Below, piece by piece: positions 7,606 to 14,103 of a DNA stretch of 42,771 nt. The position numbers and the translations under genes are program-made. The notes under the pieces were generated by a model. That model ran no database searches, was not told where the DNA came from, and saw only the letters and a program-made list of their open reading frames with translations. The stretch is from Streptomyces montanisoli (GTDB taxonomy: Bacteria; Actinomycetota; Actinomycetes; Streptomycetales; Streptomycetaceae), in assembly GCF_017813245.1 (NCBI RefSeq), contig NZ_JAGIQL010000045.1, forward strand, positions 1-42,771. The letters are read 5' to 3'. Each line of letters opens with the position of its first letter. The stretch's first letter is position 1.

Positions 7606-8154
7606 TTTCGGGATCTCCTTTGTAGTCGAAGCTCGCACGATGGTCTTCGTTGTCACTGTGCATAGCCGGAGGGACGCCCATACGTGCTTCCCGGGTCGAG
7701 AGGTGGTGCGTGTGAAGCCCCAGAATCCCTCGCTGAGAGCAGCCACGAGTTGCAGGCCCCGGCCGTTCTCGTCGTCGCCGAACGCCGGCCGCAGGACCGG
7801 GGGTTCATCGGTCTCGTCGTGGACCGAGACGTAGAGGCGGGGGCCGCTGAACCACAGGGACAGGGAGCATGCGCGTGCTCTCGGAGGTTTCGGCGCGGCG
7901 TCCAGCCGCCCGGGCTCGTGCGTGCCCGCGTGCCGTACGGCGTTGGCGGTCAACTCCGACACGATGGTGAGGGCGTCGTAGCCCGTCTCACGGGGAACAC
8001 CCCAGGCACGGAAGCAGTCTCTCGCATGGCTGCGGGCGTGCCGAACGGATGACGGCTCACATGCCAGGTCGACTCTGCTGGAGTTGCCGGAACTGGGGTA
8101 CAAGGTCACGCCTCCTGCGCGGATGGGCGAGGGAGCCAACGGCTCTTCGTGCAT
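7354..8154 (-). CDS. HATPase_c ATP-binding protein whose frame continues into the RiPP precursor
   Basis: The open frame is 266 aa. Residues about 30-164 are an anti-sigma/serine kinase-like HATPase domain: N-box ELTANAVRH at 67-75, the VHDETDEPP segment at 111-118 and the glycine loop ENGRGLQLV at 129-137, closing with KHVWASLRL. Such proteins normally stop a few residues after that motif. Here about 19 linker residues lead straight into the tgmA methionine at residue 184. A TGA at 7653-7655 lies one base out of frame just after the domain end, so a single-base indel would restore a normal stop. This is either a real fusion, a recent frameshift or a base-call error. There is no Shine-Dalgarno before ATG 8154, so the message may be leaderless. 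Role in the cluster is unknown, probably regulatory. Confidence 0.75.
   Translation of the reverse strand: MHEEPLAPSPIRAGGVTLYPSSGNSSRVDLACEPSSVRHARSHARDCFRAWGVPRETGYDALTIVSELTANAVRHAGTHEPGRLDAAPKPPRARACSLSLWFSGPRLYVSVHDETDEPPVLRPAFGDDENGRGLQLVAALSEGFWGFTRTTSRPGKHVWASLRLCTVTTKTIVRASTTKEIPKMTMIEKTPWGVRRMEPFPAGAVLPATRVVLDAETQTGNWLGEDGTRLPEMAKHKRSETSKETTTRTSLDGNSDEGSDQQGDTD
7615..7621 (-). promoter_or_regulatory. Ribosome binding site that sets the tgmA start
   Basis: AAAGGAG on the minus strand, 9 bases before ATG 7605. It is one of the best Shine-Dalgarno matches in the window. It decides that the precursor is initiated on its own rather than only as the tail of the upstream ATP-binding protein. 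Confidence 0.85.
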
Positions 8155-8179
8155 GCACTACGCAACCGCGTGATCACGC
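8149..8179. promoter_or_regulatory. Palindromes in the divergent promoter of the graspetide operon
   Basis: GTGCATGCAC (8149-8158) covers the HATPase start codon, and the perfect 12-bp palindrome GCGTGATCACGC lies at 8168-8179. They sit between divergent starts at 8154 and 8251 and are candidate binding sites for the neighbouring HTH regulator. Short palindromes are common in GC-rich DNA, so this is tentative. Confidence 0.4.
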
Positions 8180-8250
8180 ACAGGGGTACCGTTGAACGGG
8201 CACCGCAAGTGGAAACCGTGGAAAGTCCGTGCACACGCTGGGAGTCGGCA

Positions 8251-9603
8251 ATGACCAACCGTGACGCGAACGACGGCCTCAAGTCCCTTCTGCAAGAGGC
8301 CGGATGGACCCAGGTCGAGCTCGCCGCCGCGGTGAACCGCGTGGCGGCGGAGGCGCAGGTCGACGGGCGTTGCGACAAGAGCAACGTCAACAAGTGGCTT
8401 GGCGGCACAGTGCCGAGGGCGAGGCTCCGTCCGCTCGTCGTCGAGGCCCTCTCCCGTCGCCTGGGCCGCCCCGTCACCCTCGCCGAAGCGGGAATGCCCC
8501 CGGCAGCAGCCGAGCCCGTCACCGGCCCCGCTTTGCCGGCGGACATGACGGAACAGCTCGTCACGACCGGAAGGGAAGACATGGACCCGTCTCGACGCAG
8601 GTTCCTCGCAACGACCCTCTACGCCGCCGCGTTGCCGGTCCCCGCGTACGTCGATCTCGCCGGCCGAGCCGACGCGCACGCGACCGGGCGCACCGTCCGG
8701 ATCGGTGCGGGCGAAGTCGCCACGGTCAGGACGATGACCGATCGACTCGCGGACATTCTCGACGAGTTGGGGGGTGGTCACGCCAGGCCGATGGCGGCGG
8801 CCTTCCTCGTCAACACGGTCGCGCCGTACCTCCGTGCCGACGCCTCCGATGCTGTCCGGAAAGACATGCTGGCCGCTGCCTCCGACCTCGTGTACCTGAC
8901 GGGCTGGATGGCGATGTACGAGAGGGCACACGGCCTGGGGCAGCGCTACTACCTGCAGGCCCTCTCGCTTGCGGGCGCTGCGGAGGATCACCTCACGTAC
9001 TGCCGCACTCTGCGCGGCATGTCGCTGCAAGCGGCCAACCTCAAGCACGCCAGGAAGTCGTTGGAGCTGGCGGACTCCGCCGCTGAATCGGCCCCGAAGG
9101 CCGGTCCGCGGCTACAGGCGTTCCTCACCGGTCAGCAGGCTCACGGTGCGGCGCTGGTCGGTGACAGGCGTCAGGCTTTCACCCGGCTGACCGAGACGGA
9201 GGCCGCCCTGTCGAAGGCTGACGACCGCCGGGATGCGATCGGCGGCTACGACAAGGCCGCCTACCACTTCCATGTGTCGAGCGTCCTCTACGCGCTCGGT
9301 GACGTGCCCGGGTCGATCAAGGCCATGAACGATTCCAATCGGGTGCGGCCAGTGGTCGAGAAGCAGGGCAGGGCCCACGCGAACGGGCTGCTCGCGCAGC
9401 GCCAGCTCGAAGTGGGACACCTTGAGGCGTCGTGTGCCACGTGGAGTCGATTCCTCGACGACTACGAGACGCTGTCGTCGGCCCGCGCGGACGAGCACTT
9501 CGACACACTGCGGCGGCGTATCCGTCCGCACCGCGCCAACGCGCACGCACGGCAGGTCTACGAGCGGGCCACGGAACTGGCGCGCCACAAGGCCGCCGCC
9601 TAG
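8251..9603 (+). CDS. HTH regulator with TPR-like domain and an internal twin-arginine-like motif
   Basis: 450 aa. Residues about 10-75 form a helix-turn-helix domain (SLLQEAGWTQVELAAAVNR, then KSNVNKWLGG). Residues about 112-120 read DPSRRRFLATT followed by a short Ala/Leu/Pro-rich stretch, which looks like a Tat signal placed inside a cytoplasmic regulator. The remainder is alpha-helical and TPR-like, as in streptomycete regulators of this type. The ATG at 8251 is chosen because GGAG lies 6 bases upstream and the HTH follows directly; longer upstream starts would overlap the divergent gene. Its divergent position suggests that it controls the graspetide operon. Effector unknown. Confidence 0.8.
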   Translation: MTNRDANDGLKSLLQEAGWTQVELAAAVNRVAAEAQVDGRCDKSNVNKWLGGTVPRARLRPLVVEALSRRLGRPVTLAEAGMPPAAAEPVTGPALPADMTEQLVTTGREDMDPSRRRFLATTLYAAALPVPAYVDLAGRADAHATGRTVRIGAGEVATVRTMTDRLADILDELGGGHARPMAAAFLVNTVAPYLRADASDAVRKDMLAAASDLVYLTGWMAMYERAHGLGQRYYLQALSLAGAAEDHLTYCRTLRGMSLQAANLKHARKSLELADSAAESAPKAGPRLQAFLTGQQAHGAALVGDRRQAFTRLTETEAALSKADDRRDAIGGYDKAAYHFHVSSVLYALGDVPGSIKAMNDSNRVRPVVEKQGRAHANGLLAQRQLEVGHLEASCATWSRFLDDYETLSSARADEHFDTLRRRIRPHRANAHARQVYERATELARHKAAA

Positions 9604-9689
9604 CGCCGTGGCCGGAGGCGATCGCCGGGGCGGGCGAGGACCGTGAGCGGGCTCCATTCGCTGGGCGGTCGCCCGGCCGGGCGGCGGGG

Positions 9690-9728
9690 CTCGGGCGGCG
9701 GGCGGCCGTGACGGCCCCGCCGCCCGAG
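9690..9728. terminator. Bidirectional terminator hairpin
   Basis: CTCGGGCGGCGG (9690-9701) pairs perfectly with CCGCCGCCCGAG (9717-9728). An inner GGCCG/CGGCC stem with a TGA loop stacks on top after a 2-nt bulge. It lies between the convergent HTH regulator and merR genes. Confidence 0.8.
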
Positions 9729-9746
9729 TGTGATGCGAATGACGGG

Positions 9747-10568
9747 TCAGACCCGGGCCACCGGCACCTGGAGTTCCGTCACCCAGTCGTCGCGGTTTTC
9801 CGGGCACTCCAGGTTGATCTCGCGGTGATACCCCGTCGAGCGGTAGCCGTTGGCGTCGATCCATCGGGCCAGGGCCTGGGCCGTGGGGAGCACGGTGTCC
9901 ATGGAACCCCGGTGCACGATGGTCGCCGCCTGGTCGACGGACGGCAGGTCCAGGATTCGTACCGTGTCGTCCTGGAGAGGGGCGGAGACCTGGATGGCGG
10001 CGTGGACGGTGATCCTGCCACCGCCCTCCTGAGCCTCCTCGTAGTACGCGACGCCGGGGCCCGTGGGGGTGATGTCCGCCGCGCGCAGCCGCCGGAACAG
10101 CTCGTCGTAGAGCGGCCCGATGACCGGGCTGATGTGCTCGGGCTCGAAACCTGCGGCGGTGCCGGTCAGCTCCGCCACCCTTACGGACGGGACGCTCTTG
10201 AGGACAACGTCGTTCGTGGGCATGTGACCCTCACTCTCGATCGCTCGGAGCCTCGCCTCGACCTGGACCAGCCGCGCTTCCGCGGCAGCCACCGCGGTCT
10301 CCAGCTCGGCCCGCCGCAGCCGCAGCATGCCGCGCAGCTCGCCGGGGCCGACCTTGTCGTCCACGATGTCCCGGACCTGCTGGAGCGTGAACCCGAGGTC
10401 CTTGAGCGCGATGATCCGGTTGAGGCGTGCGAGCTGGGCAGCGGTGTAGTAGCGGTAGCCGCTGGCAGGATCGACGTGCGCCGGGCGCAGCAGCCCGGTC
10501 TCGTCGTAGTGCCGCAGCATGCGGGCCGATACACGGCCGTGCCGGGCGAAGTCTCCGATGGTGAACAT
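9747..10568 (-). CDS. MerR-family regulator with GyrI-like effector domain
   Basis: 273 aa. The N-terminal winged helix begins FTIGDFARHGRVSARMLRHY and continues DETGLLRPAHVDPASGYRYY, classic for the TipA/BmrR branch. A dimerisation coiled coil spans about 75-115. The C-terminal half (VAELTGTAAGFEP to the end) resembles a GyrI/SOUL-type ligand-binding domain. ATG 10568 is preceded by GGAGA. It lies 37 bp downstream of the FAD monooxygenase on the same strand, so the two are probably co-transcribed and the regulator senses a substrate of that enzyme or a related drug. Regulators of this type activate promoters with long spacers; no clear site was identified. Confidence 0.88.
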   Translation of the reverse strand: MFTIGDFARHGRVSARMLRHYDETGLLRPAHVDPASGYRYYTAAQLARLNRIIALKDLGFTLQQVRDIVDDKVGPGELRGMLRLRRAELETAVAAAEARLVQVEARLRAIESEGHMPTNDVVLKSVPSVRVAELTGTAAGFEPEHISPVIGPLYDELFRRLRAADITPTGPGVAYYEEAQEGGGRITVHAAIQVSAPLQDDTVRILDLPSVDQAATIVHRGSMDTVLPTAQALARWIDANGYRSTGYHREINLECPENRDDWVTELQVPVARV

Positions 10569-10605
10569 GATGTCTCCGAGTTGACCGCCTGACACGGTGT
10601 GAAGG

Positions 10606-11742
10606 TCAAGCAGACGCGTCTTGCTGCGTGAGCATCCTGAGCATGGCCTGGGCCGTGTTGTTCTCGGAGTCGAGGCCGAAGGTCTCGTCACCTTCGAACG
10701 TGACGGGCTCGGCGCTGCGGGCGTGCATGGACTGCTCGTGCTCGGCGAGCGCGGCTTCCGCGTCGCCGGGGTGCGAGGCGAGGCTCTTGCCGAGTTCCGC
10801 GCCGTCGAGCATGGCCAGGTTGGCGCCTTCGCCGTTCGGGGCCGCGAGGTGGGCGGCGTCGCCGATGAGGGTTACTCCCGGCACCCGGCTCCACCGGAGG
10901 CCGGCCGGCAGGGCGTGGTGCGGCCGCAGCACGGGGCCCGTGTCGGCGTCCGTGATCAGCGCGGTGAGCTCCGGCGCCCAGCCGTCGAACTCGTGCGCGA
11001 TGCGCGCGGCCGCGGCGGCGGGGTCGGCGAAGTCGATGGCGGCGAACCAGGCTTCCGGCCTCGCCAGTGCGGCATAGGTGTGCAGGGTGTCGCCGCTCTC
11101 CCGGTGGGTGAATATCTCCTTGCCCGGCGAGGGCGCGATCATCGACCCGCCGCCCACCAGCCGTGCCGAACGGGTGTGCCGGGTGTCGGCGTCGAACAGG
11201 TAGGTCTCGACGAACGACGTGCCGGCGTACTCCGGTACGGCATCGGAGAGCAGTGGCCGGACCCGCGACCAGGCGCCGTCCGCGCCGACCAGCAGGCTCG
11301 TGACGACGGTGCTGCCGTCAAAGAACGTCACCTCGTGGCGGCCCTCGCCGAGGGAGCGCGCGCCGGTCGCCTTCTGTCCCCAGCGGACCGTGCCTGCCGG
11401 GAGTGAGTCGAGCAGGAGACGCCGCAGCTCCGCGCGCTGCACCTCGGGGCGCCCGCCCGTGCCGTCGTCGACCGTCTCGTGCAGGACGGTCCCGTCCCGC
11501 TCGACGAGCCGCATGGTCTGGCGGCCCTCGATGACGATGGAGTGGAACTCTTCCATCAAGTCGGCTTTCTTGAGGGCGAGTCGCCCGTTGTGGTCGTGGA
11601 TGTCGAGCATTCCGCCCTGTGCGCGTGCCGTCGGCGAGGCGTCGGCCTCGTGGACCGTGACCGGGACTCCGTGGACGTGCAGGACGCGGGCCAGCGTCAG
11701 TCCGCCGAGTCCGGCGCCGATGATCGTAACGGGGGTGTGCAT
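10606..11742 (-). CDS. FAD-dependent monooxygenase (TetX-like class A)
   Basis: 378 aa. Rossmann FAD motif VTIIGAGLGGLTLARVL lies at about residues 5-21 and the second FAD motif VTLIGDAAHLAAPNGEGANL in the C-terminal third. The length and the GDAAHLAAPNGEGAN version of the motif are those of TetX-like aromatic hydroxylases, which hydroxylate polycyclic substrates with NADPH and oxygen. Whether it acts on tetracyclines or another aromatic compound is not shown. ATG 11742 has GGAGG 7 bases upstream. It heads an operon with a MerR regulator and is divergent from the GlxA-type regulator, so drug inactivation or aromatic catabolism are both plausible. Confidence 0.88.
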   Translation of the reverse strand: MHTPVTIIGAGLGGLTLARVLHVHGVPVTVHEADASPTARAQGGMLDIHDHNGRLALKKADLMEEFHSIVIEGRQTMRLVERDGTVLHETVDDGTGGRPEVQRAELRRLLLDSLPAGTVRWGQKATGARSLGEGRHEVTFFDGSTVVTSLLVGADGAWSRVRPLLSDAVPEYAGTSFVETYLFDADTRHTRSARLVGGGSMIAPSPGKEIFTHRESGDTLHTYAALARPEAWFAAIDFADPAAAAARIAHEFDGWAPELTALITDADTGPVLRPHHALPAGLRWSRVPGVTLIGDAAHLAAPNGEGANLAMLDGAELGKSLASHPGDAEAALAEHEQSMHARSAEPVTFEGDETFGLDSENNTAQAMLRMLTQQDASA

Positions 11743-11912
11743 GGTCGCTCCTCCGGGTCGGGGCCGCCCAGTGGTCCTGCGGCGGCCGCTACGAGAACGG
11801 TGCCGAAACGCGTCGACAGGCCGCCGACATCGGGCCGACAGCACCCACAGACGGCCGACGCGGCCGGAAGGGCGTGCGGCTCGGCGCCCGGGCTCCGAGG
11901 GCGCGCGGCCCG

Positions 11913-11918
11913 TAGGCT
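11913..11918 (+). promoter_or_regulatory. Probable leaderless -10 box of the GlxA-type regulator
   Basis: TAGGCT ends 6 bases before the GTG at 11925, at the distance expected if transcription starts on the start codon. No Shine-Dalgarno is present, which agrees with a leaderless message. No clear -35. Confidence 0.5.
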
Positions 11919-11924
11919 GGGGGC

Positions 11925-12881
11925 GTGTCGGTCTCTCGTCTGCAGCGCGTCGCCGTGCTCGTGCTCGCGGGGGCCAAGCCGCTCGACGTGGGGATTCCCG
12001 CGCAGGTGTTCACGACCCGGGCGAGCATGCCGTACGAGGTGCGGATGTGCGGCGCCGCGCCCGGGCTCGTGGCCGGTGGGGACGGGCTGTCCTACCACGT
12101 CGCCCACGGGCTCTCCGCGCTCGCCTGGGCCGATGTCGTCTTCGTGCCCGGCTACCGCTTTCCCGACCGCGACGACCCGCCGCCCGACGTCGTCGACGCG
12201 CTGGTCGGCGCCCACCGGCGCGGCGCGCGGCTCGCCGCCATCTCGACGGGCGCCTTCGCGCTCGCCGCGACCGGACTGCTCGACGGCAAGCGCGCCACCA
12301 CGCACTGGCACTACACGCGGGCGCTCGCCGCGCGGCATCCGCTCGTGCGCGTCGACGAGAACGTGCTGTTCGTCGACGAGGGCAGCGTCCTGACGTCCGC
12401 CGGAGCCGCCTCCGGCATCGACCTGTGCCTGCACCTGCTGCGCCGCGACCTCGGCGTGGCCGCGTCGAACCATGCCGCGCGGCGCCTCGTCGCGGCGCCC
12501 TACCGCAGCGGCGGCCAGGCGCAGTACGTGCCGCGCAGCGTGCCCGAGCCGCTCGGCGAGCGGTTCGCCGCCACCCGCCAGTGGGCGCTGCACCGGCTCG
12601 GCGAACACCTCTCCCTCGGTGTGCTCGCCCGGCACGCGGCGGTCTCACCGCGCACGTTCTCGCGCCGCTTCGCCGAGGACACCGGCTACACGCCCATGCA
12701 GTGGGTCATGCGCGCCCGCATCGACGCGGCACGCGAGCTGCTTGAGCGGTCGCAACTCGGCGTCGAGCAGATCGCGGTGGACGTCGGCCTCGGGACCGGC
12801 GCCAACCTGCGGATGCACTTCCAGCGCGTCCTCGGCACCTCGCCGAGCGAGTACCGGCGCACGTTCACTCGCGGCGAGTAG
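11925..12881 (+). CDS. GlxA-family transcriptional regulator (DJ-1/PfpI plus AraC HTH)
   Basis: 318 aa. Residues 1 to about 190 form a DJ-1/PfpI-like amidotransferase fold (RVAVLVLAGAKPLDVGIPAQ at the start; AAISTGAFALAATGLLDG around the nucleophile elbow, where the usual Cys is Thr, so it is a sensor and not an enzyme). Residues about 215-315 are two AraC helix-turn-helix motifs (LSLGVLARHAAVSPRTFSRR and LGVEQIAVDVGLGTGANLRM). The GTG start has no ribosome binding site but a -10 box just upstream. It is divergent from the monooxygenase/merR operon and followed by gap. Target unknown. Confidence 0.9.
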   Translation: MSVSRLQRVAVLVLAGAKPLDVGIPAQVFTTRASMPYEVRMCGAAPGLVAGGDGLSYHVAHGLSALAWADVVFVPGYRFPDRDDPPPDVVDALVGAHRRGARLAAISTGAFALAATGLLDGKRATTHWHYTRALAARHPLVRVDENVLFVDEGSVLTSAGAASGIDLCLHLLRRDLGVAASNHAARRLVAAPYRSGGQAQYVPRSVPEPLGERFAATRQWALHRLGEHLSLGVLARHAAVSPRTFSRRFAEDTGYTPMQWVMRARIDAARELLERSQLGVEQIAVDVGLGTGANLRMHFQRVLGTSPSEYRRTFTRGE

Positions 12882-13035
12882 GAGCCGCGCCGGGCGGCCC
12901 CGGGGGCGGCCGCGGGGGCGTGCGCCGCGCGCGTGGCGCGATCCTTGCGAACCATGGCGCCCGCGCCGGGGCCGCTCGACCGGTCGCGCGAGCGAGCCTG
13001 GTGGGGACCGCAGGGAAACGGAAAGGACACCGGCC

Positions 13036-14037
13036 TTGACTCGCATCGCCATCAACGGATTCGGCCGCATCGGACGCAACGTGCTGCGCGCCCTGCTGGA
13101 GCGCGGCAGCGACAGCATCGAGGTCGTCGCCGTCAACGACCTCACCGAGCCCGCCACCCTCGCGCGCCTGCTCGCCTTCGACACGACGGCGGGCCGCCTC
13201 GGCCGCCCCGTCACGGTCGACGGGGACACGCTCGTCGTCGACGGCCGCCGCATCAAGGTGCTCGCCGAGCGGGAGCCCGCGCGGCTGCCGTGGGCCGAAC
13301 TCGGCGTCGACGTCGTGCTCGAGGCGACCGGCCGCTTCGCGTCCGCCGCTGCCGCCCGCGCCCACATCGACGCGGGCGCGCGGAAGGTGCTCGTCAGCGC
13401 GCCCTCCGACGGCGCCGACGTGACGCTCGCGTTCGGCGTCAACAACGACGCGTACGACCCGGCCGCGCACACGGTCGTCTCGAACGCCTCGTGCACGACC
13501 AACGCGCTGGCGCCGCTCGCCCAGGTGCTCGACGAACTCGCGGGCATCGAGCACGGGTTCATGACGACCGTGCACGCCTACACGCAGGAGCAGAACCTGC
13601 AGGACGGCCCGCACCGCGACGCCCGGCGCGCACGCGCCGCCGGCGTCAACATCGTGCCGACCACGACGGGCGCCGCGAAGGCGATCGGCCTCGTGCTGCC
13701 GAACCTGGACGGCAGGCTCTCGGGCGACTCGATCCGCGTGCCCGTGCCGGTGGGCTCCATCGTCGAACTCAACACGGTGGTCGCCCATGACGTGACACGC
13801 GACGACGTGCTGGCCGCGTACCTCAAGGCGGCGCAGGGCCCGCTGGCCGGCGTACTGGAGTACTCGGATGACCCGCTCGTGTCGTCCGACATCACCGGCA
13901 ACCCGGCCTCGTCGATCTTCGACTCGGCGCTGACCCGCGTCGACGGCCGGCACGTCAAGGTGGTCGCCTGGTACGACAACGAGTGGGGGTTCTCGAACCG
14001 CGTGATCGACACGCTCGAACTCCTCGCCGCCGGCTGA
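13036..14037 (+). CDS. gap: Glyceraldehyde-3-phosphate dehydrogenase
   Basis: 333 aa, full length. NAD-binding INGFGRIGRNVL is at about residues 5-16, the catalytic cysteine is in SNASCTTNALAPL (about 150-162) and the C-terminal KVVAWYDNEWGFSNRV is intact. An Asp follows the second beta strand (VAVNDL), favouring NAD. The reading begins at TTG 13036, since the conserved N-terminus starts there and AAAGGA lies about 10 bases upstream; no ATG or GTG fits. Segments such as LLAFDTTAGRLGRPV and RVPVPVGSIVEL differ from the main glycolytic enzyme, so this is probably a second isozyme, as streptomycetes often carry. Glycolysis/gluconeogenesis, cytosolic. Confidence 0.93.
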   Translation: MTRIAINGFGRIGRNVLRALLERGSDSIEVVAVNDLTEPATLARLLAFDTTAGRLGRPVTVDGDTLVVDGRRIKVLAEREPARLPWAELGVDVVLEATGRFASAAAARAHIDAGARKVLVSAPSDGADVTLAFGVNNDAYDPAAHTVVSNASCTTNALAPLAQVLDELAGIEHGFMTTVHAYTQEQNLQDGPHRDARRARAAGVNIVPTTTGAAKAIGLVLPNLDGRLSGDSIRVPVPVGSIVELNTVVAHDVTRDDVLAAYLKAAQGPLAGVLEYSDDPLVSSDITGNPASSIFDSALTRVDGRHVKVVAWYDNEWGFSNRVIDTLELLAAG

Positions 14038-14062
14038 GCCGTTGGCGGCAGCAGGGGCGTGT

Positions 14063-14096
14063 GGACGCGGAGGCCGCGGCGTGCGGCCTCCGGTCC
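14063..14096. terminator. Bidirectional terminator hairpin
   Basis: CGGAGGCCGC (14068-14077) pairs with GCGGCCTCCG (14083-14092) across a GGCGT loop. GGAC/GTCC extends the stem beyond a one-base bulge. It sits in the 66-bp gap between convergent gap and the Mrr-TerD gene. Confidence 0.75.
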
Positions 14097-14103
14097 AGCC
14101 CTC

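Noticed and set aside
8149..8250. Longer start for the HTH regulator at 8149.
   Set aside because: It would overlap the divergent gene start and adds no conserved residues; ATG 8251 has GGAG upstream.
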